Origin: Deltaproteobacteria bacterium RIFCSPHIGHO2_02_FULL_40_28 | GTDB lineage: Bacteria > UBA10199 > 2-12-FULL-40-28 | DNA: 64,000 bases | Reading direction: 5' to 3' | NCBI GenBank assembly: GCA_001798135.1 | Contig: MGRJ01000023.1 | Span: 95,239 to 159,238, forward strand | Shown here: one piece after another, positions 1 through 8,246 of the stretch | Layout of the letters: each line of letters opens with the position of its first letter | Position numbering within the stretch: the stretch's first letter is position 1 | Translations under genes and position numbers: made by a program | The notes under the pieces: generated by a model | Databases searched by the model: none | What the model saw: the letters and a program-made list of their open reading frames with translations, nothing else | Told to the model about the DNA's origin: nothing

Positions 1-386
1 AAATGATATACACCACGACTATGAAGATAACCCAGGGATCTTAAAACCTGTACAGCAAGGTTTTCGATAACCTCCATGGGTTGTTTTTCTGTAACTTCGA
101 AAAAATCTTTTCCTGTAATAATTTCGGAGGTGAAAAAATATTTTCCCAGACGGGAATCAAATCCAAAATCGAGAATGCGGGCAATGCCTGGATGATTAAG
201 TTCTGAAAGAATGGAGAATTCGCTTTTGAAATTAACAAGGGCTTCTTCGCGGGAAACATTAAGCTGAACGCGTTTTAAAAATTTTAACGCCTTGGGACCT
301 TCGTCATCTTCCACGGCAACAACTTCGCCTGAAAGACCGCTGCCTAACGTTTTGATAATCCGATACCGGTTATCAATAGCATCCAT
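1..386 (-). CDS. Serine/threonine protein kinase, N-terminal part (cut by window edge)
   Basis: Reading leftward from an ATG at 386 gives an open frame that runs off the window. It begins MDAIDNRYRIIKTLGSG and shows a glycine-rich loop (GSGLSGEVVAV), the ATP-binding lysine (ALKFLK), an alpha-C glutamate region (FKSEFSILSELNHPGI) and the run into the catalytic loop (YLHSRGVYH). These are subdomains I to VIb of a Hanks-type Ser/Thr kinase; a Lys or Phe-containing HxD variant may follow at the edge, because the base pattern after YH reads as Phe or Leu rather than Arg. A purine-rich GGGGGGAG lies about 10 nt before the start. The rest of the kinase and any sensor domain lie outside the window. 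Family assignment is secure; the substrate is unknown. Confidence 0.85.
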   Translation of the reverse strand, partial: MDAIDNRYRIIKTLGSGLSGEVVAVEDDEGPKALKFLKRVQLNVSREEALVNFKSEFSILSELNHPGIARILDFGFDSRLGKYFFTSEIITGKDFFEVTEKQPMEVIENLAVQVLRSLGYLHSRGVYH

Positions 387-470
387 TGCTTAAGACTCCC
401 CCCACCCGAAGTTAAAATTATAAACGATTTGGAAGTAAATGTGTATATAAAACAAACATATTTTTTTAAC

Positions 471-486
471 AGTCAAATATTTGACT
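471..486. promoter_or_regulatory. Perfect 16-bp palindrome upstream of the kinase gene
   Basis: AGTCAAATATTTGACT is a perfect inverted repeat in the AT-rich 170-bp gap between dapL and the kinase gene. It lies about 85 bp before the kinase ATG and contains TTGACT, which could be a -35 element on either strand. It may be an operator; no regulator is identifiable. Confidence 0.35.
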
Positions 487-556
487 TATATAATAATAAA
501 TATAATAATATTAATAAGTTAAGAGATTTATCTTGAGTGAAAAAGAAGGAGGGTAT

Positions 557-1792
557 TTAAAAAGCAAGTTTATTTTGGATGCGATCGATGGCTTTTAATA
601 CTTGCTCTCTAAATCCAAAAGCTGAGAGGCGAAAATATCCTTCTCCATGGGGACCAAAACCTACACCTGGTGTTCCTACAACATGGGTTTCATTTAAAAG
701 TTTATCGAAAAAATTCCATGAGGAAATTCCATTTGGAGTTTTAAGCCAAATGTAGGGAGCATTTTCACCACCATACAGGGGAAATCCTAATTTTGATAAA
801 CCGTGGCGAATGAGACGGGCATTTTCTAAAGTATAATCAATATTGGCTTTGACTTGTTTTTTACCTTTGGCAGAATACACCGCTTCTGCTGCACGTTGAA
901 TAGGATAAGAAACCCCATTAAACTTTGTTGTGTGGCGCCTCTTCCAAAGAAAATTCAACGAAACCCGGGATCCCTTGGTATCGGGCAGTTTAAGCTCTTG
1001 GGGTATCACTGTGTAGGCACATCGCATTCCTGTAAAACCAGCTGTTTTTGAAAAACTTCGAAATTCAATGGCCACTTCCTTTGCACCTTTAATTTCATAA
1101 ATGGAATGGGGAAGTTTGGAATCTGTAATAAAAGCTTCATAAGCTGCGTCAAAAAGGATGATAGACCCATGGTATTTTGCATAGTCTACCCATTTTTGCA
1201 GCTCTGTGATGGGAAGCACCGAACCCGTGGGATTATTGGGTGAGCACAGATAGATTAAATCTATTTTTGTTGATGGTATTCTTGGGCAAAAATTATTTTC
1301 AGGAGTTTGAGGCATGTACATAATGCCTGTATAGCAACCTTTTGCATCCATTTCTCCTGTGCGGCCCGACATCACATTGGTATCCACGTATACAGGGTAC
1401 ACAGGATCAGTAACAGCCACTGTGTTTTCCAGCCCGAAGATATCCAAAATATTTCCTGTGTCGCATTTAGATCCATCAGAAATAAAAATTTCACTCGGGT
1501 TCAAGTTAATACCCCGAGGTGCAAAATCGTTTTTTAAAATAGCATCAATGAGAAAGGGATAACCCTGTTCGGGTCCGTAACCCCGAAAAGTTTTAGGCTT
1601 GGCCATTTCATCAAGAGCTTTTTGTGCTGCGGTAATAACAGCAGCAGGGAGTGGCAAAACCACATCGCCAATTCCTAAACGAATAATATCGGCCTTTGGA
1701 TTTTTTTCTTGAAAAGTTTTTACCCGTCTCCCAATTTCTGGGAACAAGTAACCAGCCTGCAGTTTTAAGTAATGGGTGTTGACTTGTGCCAT
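557..1792 (-). CDS. dapL: LL-diaminopimelate aminotransferase
   Basis: This enzyme converts tetrahydrodipicolinate plus glutamate directly to LL-diaminopimelate, a shortcut in lysine and peptidoglycan precursor synthesis. It uses pyridoxal phosphate (PLP) in the cytosol. The protein has the fold-type I aminotransferase layout: an N-terminus [20 protein letters not shown] typical of DapL, the [11 protein letters not shown] segment, CSPNNPTG, and the PLP lysine in [15 protein letters not shown] chose the ATG at 1792 because homologues begin at this MAQVN-like sequence; an upstream in-frame start at 1861 would add 23 unlikely residues and run into the divergent folK. Length is 411 aa, normal for the family. 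It is divergent from folK, with only about 20 bp between the starts. Confidence 0.95.
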   Translation of the reverse strand: MAQVNTHYLKLQAGYLFPEIGRRVKTFQEKNPKADIIRLGIGDVVLPLPAAVITAAQKALDEMAKPKTFRGYGPEQGYPFLIDAILKNDFAPRGINLNPSEIFISDGSKCDTGNILDIFGLENTVAVTDPVYPVYVDTNVMSGRTGEMDAKGCYTGIMYMPQTPENNFCPRIPSTKIDLIYLCSPNNPTGSVLPITELQKWVDYAKYHGSIILFDAAYEAFITDSKLPHSIYEIKGAKEVAIEFRSFSKTAGFTGMRCAYTVIPQELKLPDTKGSRVSLNFLWKRRHTTKFNGVSYPIQRAAEAVYSAKGKKQVKANIDYTLENARLIRHGLSKLGFPLYGGENAPYIWLKTPNGISSWNFFDKLLNETHVVGTPGVGFGPHGEGYFRLSAFGFREQVLKAIDRIQNKLAF

Positions 1793-1811
1793 TTCTCTAG
1801 TGGTAGTAGAT

Positions 1812-2366
1812 ATGAAAAGAGAAATCAATATGCAAGAAGTGGATAGAAAAGAAATAGCCATCGGTATCGGATCTAATTTAGGTGACCCTCTGGCCCAAGT
1901 TAAAGAAGCTATTTTGCACTTAAAACAAATTTCACACCTAAAAATTTCTAAGGTTTCTTCTTTCTACCAAAGTAAGGCTTTAGTGCCCACAGGGTGTACT
2001 GACATTGTCCCCAACTACATTAATGCAGTTGCCATCGGCCAAACTTCACTTTATCCTCAGGCACTTTTAGATAATCTTTTAAGTATTGAAAAACACATGG
2101 GGCGGTGTCGTCAAAAAAAATGGGAATCCCGTGTCATCGATCTTGATTTACTCTTGTATGGAATGGAAATTTATGAAAGAAAGGGTTTGCAAATTCCTCA
2201 TCCTGAAATGCTGGCAAGACGCTTTGTGTTAGAACCTCTAGCAGAAATTAAACCCGAGTGGATTCATCCAAGGGTACATAAAACTATGAAAGAATTAGCG
2301 GGACAAATTTTTGGGAGTGGAGATATTTGTTTGATAGAGAGGAGTGAAAATGGAAATTTTTATTGA
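1812..2366 (+). CDS. folK: 2-amino-4-hydroxy-6-hydroxymethyldihydropteridine diphosphokinase
   Basis: HPPK transfers pyrophosphate from ATP to 6-hydroxymethyl-dihydropterin in folate synthesis. The family motifs are all present: [10 protein letters not shown] near the N-terminus, YINAVA, the ATP/Mg block [11 protein letters not shown], and the [18 protein letters not shown] segment. Two in-frame ATGs are possible, at 1812 and 1830; the second has a purine-rich AAGAGAAA before it, while the first would lie just downstream of a TTGACT-containing promoter region. The reading frame can also start at a GTG at 1776, inside the divergent dapL, which is unlikely. The 3' end overlaps the next gene by 17 bp, so translation is probably coupled. 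Confidence 0.92.
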   Translation: MKREINMQEVDRKEIAIGIGSNLGDPLAQVKEAILHLKQISHLKISKVSSFYQSKALVPTGCTDIVPNYINAVAIGQTSLYPQALLDNLLSIEKHMGRCRQKKWESRVIDLDLLLYGMEIYERKGLQIPHPEMLARRFVLEPLAEIKPEWIHPRVHKTMKELAGQIFGSGDICLIERSENGNFY

Positions 2367-2994
2367 TTCAGCTGATATTAACGAAATTAAAGAAGCCTAT
2401 GCCATGGGGGTTATTGATGGGGTAACCACCAACCCTTCGTTGGTAGCTAAAACAGGGCGTAAATTTGAAGATGTAATCAAAGATATTATTGCCGTTGTTG
2501 ATGGCCCTATTTCACTAGAAACTGTAACCCTGGAAGCTTCTAGCATTGTAGAAGAAGCTAAAAAACTGGCTGCCATTCATAAAAATGTAGTGGTTAAAAT
2601 TCCTCTCATTGAAGAGGGCTTAAAGGCCATCAAGCTTTGTGCCCAAATGGGAATTAAAACTAATTGTACTCTTTGTTTTTCAGCTAACCAAGCTTTGTTG
2701 GCTGCAAAAGCTGGGGCTACTTACATTAGTCCTTTCGTAGGGCGCTTGGATGATATTGGTCAAACAGGGATGGATTTAATTCGTGAGATTAAAACCATTT
2801 ATACCAACTATGGACTTAAAACTAAAATTTTAGTGGCTTCTATTCGTAATCCCATTCACTTTAAAGATTCAGCTTTAATGGGAGCCGATGTTGCTACCTT
2901 GCCTTATCATGTTATTTTACAACTGGCCAAACACACCCTCACAGATGTGGGATTAAAAAAATTTCTGGATGATTGGAAAAAAGTCCCGCGGTAG
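2350..2994 (+). CDS. Transaldolase (TalC/fructose-6-phosphate aldolase-like, short form)
   Basis: A 214-aa class I aldolase of the short transaldolase family. It starts [16 protein letters not shown], followed by [11 protein letters not shown]; the Schiff-base lysine lies in [14 protein letters not shown], followed by [17 protein letters not shown] and [13 protein letters not shown]. The expected reaction is transfer of a dihydroxyacetone unit between sugar phosphates in the pentose phosphate pathway. Subfamily members also act as fructose-6-phosphate aldolases, and sequence reading cannot separate the two. The ATG at 2350 is preceded by a good Shine-Dalgarno (GAGAGGAG, 2337-2344); a GTG at 2344 is an alternative. 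It overlaps the end of folK. Confidence 0.92.
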   Translation: MEIFIDSADINEIKEAYAMGVIDGVTTNPSLVAKTGRKFEDVIKDIIAVVDGPISLETVTLEASSIVEEAKKLAAIHKNVVVKIPLIEEGLKAIKLCAQMGIKTNCTLCFSANQALLAAKAGATYISPFVGRLDDIGQTGMDLIREIKTIYTNYGLKTKILVASIRNPIHFKDSALMGADVATLPYHVILQLAKHTLTDVGLKKFLDDWKKVPR

Positions 2995-3020
2995 CATGGG
3001 CGCTGCTTGCTGCGCCCATG
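2995..3020. terminator. GC-rich hairpin between convergent genes
   Basis: CATGGGCGC and GCGCCCATG form a perfect 9-bp stem with an 8-nt loop, starting right after the transaldolase stop codon and ending 11 bp before the stop of the convergent GTPase gene. There is no T tract, so this may be a Rho-type or bidirectional stop rather than a classic intrinsic terminator. Confidence 0.5.
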
Positions 3021-3031
3021 AGAAGCGACGC

Positions 3032-3613
3032 CTACAAATCCTTCAAGGTCATCAGGACTTGTCTTACACACTCACGAAAAGCATCATGAACCCCACTGCC
3101 GGTGGTGGCAATGGTTTCAAAATCAGGCACATGAAAAATATTAATGGCTTTTCTGAGTTCGTCAATAGGTGGAATGTTAGGAAGATCTACTTTGTTTAAC
3201 TGAATCACCATGGGAATTTCTTGCGGGGTATAACCCATTTCATGTAAGAGAACCTTTAATTCTTCCAGGCTGTTTAAGTTATCCTGGATACGATCAAGCT
3301 GGGCATCAGCTACAAAGATGATGCCATCTACTCCCTTTAAAAGAAGCCGACGCGAATCTTCGTAAAGAGGTTGTCCTGGAACCGTATATACCTGGAAGCG
3401 CGTTTTGTAGCCGCCGATTGAATCGGACTTTAAAGCCAAGAAATCAAAAAAAATGGTTCGTTCGGTTTTAGAGGCTTTAGTGACTTCTGATTTTTTTTTG
3501 GATTTAACCGAAGAATGCAGTTCTTGCAAAGTGGTGGTTTTTCCTGACTCTGCAGGCCCATAATAAACGATTTTAAAATTGATTTCTTTTTTGGTGGAGT
3601 CAATAACAGCCAT
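3032..3613 (-). CDS. MglA-family small GTPase
   Basis: A 193-aa Ras-like GTPase of the bacterial MglA group, which acts as a cell-polarity switch in myxobacteria and relatives. Visible motifs are the P-loop GPAESGKTT (about residues 19-27), FDFLAL and the switch II region VPGQPLYEDSRR (the catalytic-Gln equivalent is in PGQ), and the guanine-specificity motif NKVDLP. The strand order and spacing match MglA rather than translation GTPases. No MglB-type roadblock partner is next to it in this window. The gene is transcribed alone, convergent with the transaldolase. The role in polarity, motility or development is inferred from the family. Confidence 0.88.
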   Translation of the reverse strand: MAVIDSTKKEINFKIVYYGPAESGKTTTLQELHSSVKSKKKSEVTKASKTERTIFFDFLALKSDSIGGYKTRFQVYTVPGQPLYEDSRRLLLKGVDGIIFVADAQLDRIQDNLNSLEELKVLLHEMGYTPQEIPMVIQLNKVDLPNIPPIDELRKAINIFHVPDFETIATTGSGVHDAFRECVRQVLMTLKDL

Positions 3614-3624
3614 ATTAAAGATCT

Positions 3625-3653
3625 ATGCTAAGGGGATAAACCCCCTCTGTCAA
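3625..3653 (-). promoter_or_regulatory. Predicted promoter of the MglA-like GTPase
   Basis: On the minus strand TTGACA (3648-3653) is followed by a 17-nt spacer and TAGCAT (3625-3630). The ATG is only 11 nt beyond the -10 box, leaving a leader of a few nucleotides. The spacer contains the short inverted repeat GGGG-N5-CCCC. Confidence 0.5.
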
Positions 3654-3668
3654 TTGAGAAAATAAAGA

Positions 3669-4256
3669 TTAAAAGTCCACTCGAGATTCCAAGGCACGGG
3701 CCAGGGTGAGTTGGTCGGTATATTCAATATTGCCACCCAAGGGAAGCCCCGAAGCAATGCGTGTAATTTTAAGCCCCATGGGTTTTAAAAGCCTGGAAAG
3801 ATAGAGGGCTGTTGCATCACCACCTACATTGGGATTGGTTGCTAAAATGATTTCATGAATACTTCCACCTTGCAAACGGGCTAAAAGTTCCCTAATTTTT
3901 AGCTGTTCTGGGCCAATGCCATCAATGGGAGATAAAACTCCATGGAGCACGTGATAGCAGCCTCTAAAGCTATGGGAACGCTCAATAGCTAAAAGATCGG
4001 GAGCTTCTTCCACAACACATATCATACTGCTATCTCTTTTAGGATCGAGGCAAATAGAGCAGAGGGGGCCATTACTTAAGTGTTGGCAGGTTTCACAAAA
4101 ACGTATTTGAGTAATGGCCTCTAAAAGAGCTTGCGAGAGATTTTTAGCAAAATGCTCGGGCTGGCGAATAATGTGCAAGGCAAGTCTTAAGGCTGTTTTT
4201 TTCCCTACACTGGGGAGTTTGGCTAGCTCTTCTGTAAGGCGATCTAGGGGATTCAT
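3669..4256 (-). CDS. recR: Recombination mediator protein RecR
   Basis: RecR works with RecF and RecO to load RecA onto gapped DNA. The 195-aa protein has the helix-hairpin-helix segment LPSVGKKTALRLALHII, the four-cysteine zinc finger CETC...CSIC, and the Toprim domain with VVEEAPDL and ATNPNVGGDATALY. The ATG at 4256 shares its A with the TGA stop of ybaB (TGATG), so the two are translationally coupled. dnaX-ybaB-recR is a widely conserved operon, which supports the call. Confidence 0.95.
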   Translation of the reverse strand: MNPLDRLTEELAKLPSVGKKTALRLALHIIRQPEHFAKNLSQALLEAITQIRFCETCQHLSNGPLCSICLDPKRDSSMICVVEEAPDLLAIERSHSFRGCYHVLHGVLSPIDGIGPEQLKIRELLARLQGGSIHEIILATNPNVGGDATALYLSRLLKPMGLKITRIASGLPLGGNIEYTDQLTLARALESRVDF

Positions 4257-4576
4257 CAAAACAGTCCTGGAATTTTAAGGCCCATGTTGCCCATCAAAGA
4301 TCCCATTTGGTCTTGGCTAGCTTCTGCTGCCTGTCTTGCTGCCTCATTTACTGCAGCAATCACTAAATCTTGCAGCATATCGGCCTCATCTTTATTAATC
4401 ACTTCGGGCTCAATTTTAAGGGCAACCAGTTCACTTTTTCCATTCACAGTGGCGGTAACCATTCCTCCACCCGCTTGTGCACTAAAAGAGCGCTTTTCCA
4501 GCTCTGCTTGTTTTTCTTGCAGCTTTTTTTGAAGCTCACCCGCTTGTTTTAAAATTTGATTCATTTTCATATTCAT
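4256..4576 (-). CDS. ybaB: YbaB/EbfC family nucleoid-associated protein
   Basis: A 106-aa DNA-binding protein of the YbaB/EbfC family. The coiled-coil N-terminus (MNQILKQAGELQKKLQEKQ), the central AGGGMVTATVNGKSELV strand region and the C-terminal helix (DLVIAAVNEAARQA) are typical. It lies between dnaX and recR, its usual place. A Shine-Dalgarno AAGGAAAA precedes the ATG at 4576; two further ATGs follow within three codons. It is thought to bind the nucleoid or help recombination, but the exact role is unsettled for the family. Confidence 0.93.
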   Translation of the reverse strand: MNMKMNQILKQAGELQKKLQEKQAELEKRSFSAQAGGGMVTATVNGKSELVALKIEPEVINKDEADMLQDLVIAAVNEAARQAAEASQDQMGSLMGNMGLKIPGLF

Positions 4577-4586
4577 ATTTTTTTCC

Positions 4587-4614
4587 TTACAGGGCGGGAA
4601 AACCCCGCCCCTAC
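4587..4614. repeat. GTAGGGGC-type palindromic repeat between dnaX and ybaB
   Basis: GGGCGGG and CCCGCCC form a stem with a short loop, flanked on the minus strand by GTAGGGGC. The same GTAGGGGC...GCCCCTAC ends occur at 54354-54381 and 62108-62165, so it belongs to a dispersed REP-like family. It may act as an attenuating hairpin in the dnaX-ybaB transcript. Confidence 0.55.
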
Positions 4615-6216
4615 TTAAGATTTAATCCGATTAATCTCGGTAATTTTAGCTCCCAGGACATTTTGAGTCATTTGAATCGCACTGCTTTCAACTGCTTTTT
4701 TACGAATTGCACCCATTTCTTTTTGTTCATCAGCCTCCCTCATTTCTAGGGCCGTAGGGTTTATGGTATGTTCTGGGCTCTGGGGTTTAATTTTAATCAC
4801 CATGTCTGATTTAAAATATTCTAACGCCATTTCATTAATGACAGCCATTTTATCTTTAATCATTTCTAAATAAACCGAGCCTGCTTCAAATCCGATGATA
4901 ATTGTGGGAGGATTAAATTCAATCAATCGCGCTCTTTCTAAAAAGGACCCAACCTGGGGTTTTTTTGTCAGTACAACTTGGGTAAATCGTTTCCAGCTTT
5001 GTATTTCTTCGTTGCCAGAGGGGGATGACAAAGTCGGGATTAAGGGAAGTAAAGTTGGAGATGAAGTTTTGGCTGGCTGAGGATTTGAAGTTTGGTTTTT
5101 AAGTCTTTGAAGAATTTCGGAGACAGAAAGAAAATCTTCGGATTGAATCATTTTTATCACAGTAATTTCTAAAACCATTTTAGGATATTCACTGCGGGAT
5201 AGTTCTTCTAATCCTTTAAGTAAAATTTGAAAAAGATGTACAAAACGAATGGTTGGATATTTTTTAGAAAGTGTTTCTGCTAGTTCTTTTTCTCCTGGTG
5301 AAAGATCAACAAAGGCAGCTCCCCCTTCTTTGATAAGAATAATATGACGTAAAAATTCTAAAACTCCTTCTGCAAAAATTTTAAGATCAAATCCTTTTTC
5401 AAAAACCTGAGCGATACTTTGAAGACATTGAGTGGTATTTTTTTCTGTTAAAGCAGAAACGATGCCACAAATTAAGGCTCTATCGGTTAATCCCAACATT
5501 TCACGTATTTTTTGGGGATTGGTTTCATTGCCACAAAAACTTAAAATTTGATCCAAAAGAGAAAGCGCATCACGCAGTGAACCATCGGCACACCCAGCAA
5601 TCAAGGTTAAAGATTCTTCATCGAGGCTTAAATTTTCTTGAGACAGAATATTTTTTAAATGACCTTTAAGTGTTGGAACAGAAATGCGTCTAAAATCGAA
5701 GCGCTGACAGCGTGAGAGAATGGTAATTGGAATTTTATGAGGCTCTGTAGTTGCAAAAATAAAAATGAGATGAGGAGGTGGTTCTTCCAAGATTTTAAGC
5801 AAGGCATTAAAGGCCGAGGTAGATAGCATGTGAACTTCATCGATAATGTAAATTTTGTATTTTCCACTTGAGGGAAGGTACTTGGCAGCTTCTCTTAACT
5901 CGCGAATATTATCCACGCTGGTATGAGAAGCCCCATCAATTTCTAAAACATTAAGTGAATTGGTTTGGGTAATGCCAATGCAGGCTTCGCAAGTTTGGCA
6001 AGGAGTTAAGGTTGGGCCTGCTGTACAATTGATGGATTTGGCAAAAATACGGGCGAGGGAAGTTTTTCCTACCCCTCTGGCTCCACAAAAAAGATAAGCT
6101 TGATGAAGACGATTTAAGGTAATGGCATTTTTTAACGTGGTAATCACCGCATCTTGGCCAATGACTTGGTCAAAAAACTGGGGGCGATACTTACGTGCTA
6201 AAATTAAGTAGGACAT
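4615..6216 (-). CDS. dnaX: DNA polymerase III subunits gamma/tau
   Basis: A 533-aa AAA+ clamp-loader subunit. It begins MSYLILARKYRPQFFDQVIG and carries Walker A GARGVGKTSLA, a four-cysteine zinc module (NC...CQTCEAC), Walker B IYIIDEVHML, sensor 1 FATTEPHKIP and the SRC box (ILSRCQRFDF). The C-terminal third is less conserved and would hold the tau-specific polymerase and helicase contacts. I saw no obvious programmed frameshift signal, but did not search for one exhaustively. The gene follows the SRP RNA gene by 8 bp and precedes ybaB-recR, a common bacterial arrangement. Confidence 0.96.
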   Translation of the reverse strand: MSYLILARKYRPQFFDQVIGQDAVITTLKNAITLNRLHQAYLFCGARGVGKTSLARIFAKSINCTAGPTLTPCQTCEACIGITQTNSLNVLEIDGASHTSVDNIRELREAAKYLPSSGKYKIYIIDEVHMLSTSAFNALLKILEEPPPHLIFIFATTEPHKIPITILSRCQRFDFRRISVPTLKGHLKNILSQENLSLDEESLTLIAGCADGSLRDALSLLDQILSFCGNETNPQKIREMLGLTDRALICGIVSALTEKNTTQCLQSIAQVFEKGFDLKIFAEGVLEFLRHIILIKEGGAAFVDLSPGEKELAETLSKKYPTIRFVHLFQILLKGLEELSRSEYPKMVLEITVIKMIQSEDFLSVSEILQRLKNQTSNPQPAKTSSPTLLPLIPTLSSPSGNEEIQSWKRFTQVVLTKKPQVGSFLERARLIEFNPPTIIIGFEAGSVYLEMIKDKMAVINEMALEYFKSDMVIKIKPQSPEHTINPTALEMREADEQKEMGAIRKKAVESSAIQMTQNVLGAKITEINRIKS

Positions 6217-6224
6217 AGAAATAA

Positions 6225-6294
6225 CCGTGCACTCCCCCCTTCTTACCGTTGCTTCCTTTCGGACCTGGCGGGGTTAGGAAGAGTGGATGCACGG
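6225..6294 (-). ncRNA. ffs: Bacterial small SRP RNA (4.5S type)
   Basis: Minus-strand RNA with the hallmark conserved apical domain CCAGGTCCGAAAGGAAGCA, which binds the M domain of Ffh. The ends pair: 5' CCGTGCA with 3' TGCACGG, and inner parts pair across the hairpin. About 70 nt are included between the paired ends, though the transcript may be longer. It targets membrane and secreted proteins to the translocon with Ffh. Placement just upstream of dnaX is common in bacteria. Confidence 0.92.
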
Positions 6295-6300
6295 AAACCT

Positions 6301-6330
6301 AACCTAGCTGACAAGGCAATCTAAGATCAA
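6301..6330 (-). promoter_or_regulatory. Predicted promoter of the SRP RNA
   Basis: TTGATC (6325-6330) and TAGGTT (6301-6306) with an 18-nt spacer, on the minus strand. The -10 box ends 6 nt before the first paired base of the SRP RNA at 6294, which fits the expected transcription start. Confidence 0.5.
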
Positions 6331-6548
6331 TGGTAAATTTGAGGTTGATTGTTTTCTTGATGTCTGGGGGAATTCTCACTATACGATTACTTTTTTGGAC
6401 GTTCAAACATGAAAGATCTTTAAGAGGATTCCAGGATTTCCTGCAGACAAGGAAGTTTGAGGAGGGAACCGGAAACGTATGTGGGTATACGTTGAGGATT
6501 CCCGACGAAAAACTGACGCAGTATGAGGAAATTTATGGGATCCGACAT
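6331..6548. other. Non-coding stretch between ffs and the tRNA-Ser locus
   Basis: No convincing gene. A 97-codon plus-strand open frame (6330-6623) crosses this stretch and the partial tRNA copy, but has no recognisable domain or ribosome-binding site, so it is not annotated. Confidence 0.5.
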
Positions 6549-6566
6549 TGGAGAGGTGGCCGAGCG
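6549..6566 (+). repeat. Partial duplication of the 5' end of tRNA-Ser
   Basis: TGGAGAGGTGGCCGAGCG is identical to 6685-6702, the first 17 nt of the tRNA-Ser gene plus one upstream base. The copy then diverges and has no anticodon arm. The two lie 136 bp apart in direct orientation, like an attachment-site duplication or a recombination scar at a tRNA gene. Confidence 0.6.
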
Positions 6567-6685
6567 CCCGCTCCGAGGGTACCCACCCGAGGGGCAAAAA
6601 AAACAGAAGGCGTTTTTGCCTGAAGCCGCAATTATTTTTTGCAGGCGGGATATTTGATAAAAGCATAAAGTTTTCATTTGATTAT

Positions 6686-6775
6686 GGAGAGGTGGCCGAG
6701 CGGCTGAAGGCGCACGCTTGGAAAGCGTGTTTACTTTAAACGGTAACGAGGGTTCGAATCCCTCCCTCTCCGCCA
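6686..6775 (+). tRNA. tRNA-Ser (anticodon GGA)
   Basis: A 90-nt class II tRNA. The acceptor arms GGAGAGG and CCTCTCC pair, the anticodon stem-loop is CACGCTTGGAAAGCGTG with anticodon GGA, a long variable arm follows, the T-loop reads GGTTCGAATCC, and CCA is encoded (6773-6775). It decodes UCC and UCU serine codons. Confidence 0.95.
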
Positions 6776-6778
6776 AGT

Positions 6779-6892
6779 AGGTATATTCCGGGCACATCCT
6801 TAACAGTTTATACCTTTTTTAGAGCAGGTTACATTGAAGCCTGGGGAAGAGGTATTGACAAAATTAATGAAGAATGTCGCAAACACGGCTAG
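6779..6892 (+). pseudogene. Remnant of an AlbA_2/RecG-like DNA-binding transcriptional regulator
   Basis: Immediately after the tRNA, one frame reads VYTFFRAGYIEAWGRGID followed by KINEECRKHG and a stop. FFRAGYIEAWGRGI is the signature of the C-terminal region of AlbA_2 (schlafen-like, formerly RecG-like) ATP-binding regulators, which are normally about 400-500 aa long. Only about 38 codons are left and there is no start codon, so this is a decayed 3' fragment. Its position fits a mobile or defence gene once inserted at the tRNA. Confidence 0.75.
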
Positions 6893-6935
6893 GCTTAGAA
6901 CGTGCCCTTGCCCAATCAAACATCCCCCAGCGACG

Positions 6936-8117
6936 TTAAAAAAGCGCCGTTAAGGGAACACAATGAAGTCCCTTGTTTGTTTGATGCCACAAATCTGACT
7001 GATAAAACAGGACGCCTTCAAAATTGGAATATTTTTTTTTGAGTGCCGCGAAGCTGTTAAGCACTTTGTGTGTAGGATGGTCAGTTTCCTCGATAAAGAT
7101 TCCAAGTTTTCTACCTGATTGATATTCAATAAAAAATGGAACATTCAATCCCCCTCGCGACTGTAAAGGGCTAAACTTTACCCCCAAGCGATGGGTATAA
7201 TTTATCTGTGCCACAAGTTCATGATACACAAGATGGATCAGTCCATTTCTGTCAAGGGAGACAGGCTTAAATGACAAATGCTGCGATAGACCACAGTCTT
7301 GAATAAAATAGGTCTTGCCATAAGATCGTATTAAAAACAGGTTTTCCATGGCCTGCAACAGATTTTTGATGGTTGGGACAGAGCTTCCAACAAGTTGTGC
7401 CAGCACTGACATGTTTAAGCCCCGCCCTTCAAGAACGGCAATTTCCGATAAAATATGGCGGAGCTTAGAATAGGGAATCTGTACTTTTCTGACGAGCTGA
7501 ATATCCCGAGCCAAAAGAGTTTCCAGGTGGTCTTCAAACATTTCCCTTCGGATTTTGGCATCACGACGAAAACAGATTCCTGGCAATCCACCCGTTTCCA
7601 GATATTTCGTTAGCTCTGAATTTGTCACCCAACTTTTTTTCTTGAGCTGTTTAACCACCTCATCAGCCTTGCTTTTTTCCATTTTGTCCACAAATGACGA
7701 GAGAGATCTTTGATGACATTCTGCCACTGTAAATGGCAACAGCTCAATCAGTGCAATTCTTCCGGTGAGTGACTCACGAATCTGTTTTCTGGAGGCAAAA
7801 CGGACCGAACCGCTCATCAAAAAACGACCGGGGGTCTTTTTTCTGTCAACGACATATTTAACAGCATCAAAAGCCATGGGTGATTTTTGAATCTCATCCA
7901 AAGCCAAGGGAAATTGGGCAACCTCCAGAAAGGACTGGGAATTAGCTTCGAAACGAAGCAAAAAACCCTGTTCATCAAAAGTGTGATATTCTTTGGCAAA
8001 CCTCTGCAACAGCGTCGACTTGCCAACTTGTCTCATGCCTACAAGCCCCACACAAGGGGAATAGGACATTTTTTTTGCAATTTCTGTTTCAACAAAACGG
8101 TTTCGTAAATGAGTCAT
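6936..8117 (-). CDS. AAA_14/DUF4143-type ATPase
   Basis: A 393-aa P-loop ATPase of the group often annotated ATP-binding protein or AAA_14/DUF4143. It has Walker A GMRQVGKST (about residues 27-35), Walker B LALDEIQKSP, a sensor-like LMSGSVRF and the TGRIALIELLPFTVAE segment; the C-terminal half has a winged-helix-like region and a nuclease-like DUF4143 portion, which here is divergent. The family is common next to mobile elements and toxin modules, and its physiological role is unknown. This copy lies beside the tRNA-Ser scar. A relative with the more typical C-terminal half is at 15680-16843. Confidence 0.82.
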   Translation of the reverse strand: MTHLRNRFVETEIAKKMSYSPCVGLVGMRQVGKSTLLQRFAKEYHTFDEQGFLLRFEANSQSFLEVAQFPLALDEIQKSPMAFDAVKYVVDRKKTPGRFLMSGSVRFASRKQIRESLTGRIALIELLPFTVAECHQRSLSSFVDKMEKSKADEVVKQLKKKSWVTNSELTKYLETGGLPGICFRRDAKIRREMFEDHLETLLARDIQLVRKVQIPYSKLRHILSEIAVLEGRGLNMSVLAQLVGSSVPTIKNLLQAMENLFLIRSYGKTYFIQDCGLSQHLSFKPVSLDRNGLIHLVYHELVAQINYTHRLGVKFSPLQSRGGLNVPFFIEYQSGRKLGIFIEETDHPTHKVLNSFAALKKKYSNFEGVLFYQSDLWHQTNKGLHCVPLTALF

Positions 8118-8124
8118 ATCCTAG

Positions 8125-8153
8125 AGAATGGATTATTTTTAAACATATGTCAA
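8125..8153 (-). promoter_or_regulatory. Predicted near-leaderless promoter of the ATPase gene
   Basis: Minus strand: TTGACA (8148-8153), 17-nt spacer, CATTCT (8125-8130), then 7 nt to the ATG at 8117. The -10 match is weak, but the spacing repeats the pattern of other genes in the window. The palindrome ACATATGT (8143-8150) overlaps the -35 box and could be an operator. Confidence 0.4.
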
Positions 8154-8246
8154 ATTTAAATCGAATATTTAAATAAAGCATATGTACAAAATGCTTCACG
8201 AACATCGACCTTGGTTCTGCTGAATCTTGGTTCTAACAAACTGCTT

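Noticed and set aside
4615-6216. Programmed frameshift in dnaX producing a short gamma subunit.
   Set aside because: I did not find a convincing slippery A-run with a following hairpin in the expected region.
6330-6623. A 97-codon plus-strand frame upstream of the tRNA.
   Set aside because: No domain, no ribosome-binding site, and it runs through the partial tRNA duplicate.
6420-6797. Minus-strand 125-codon frame across the tRNA-Ser gene (contains EREGFEPSLPFKV).
   Set aside because: This text is the well-known artefact produced by translating the antisense of tRNA-Ser, and the frame overlaps the tRNA and its partial copy.
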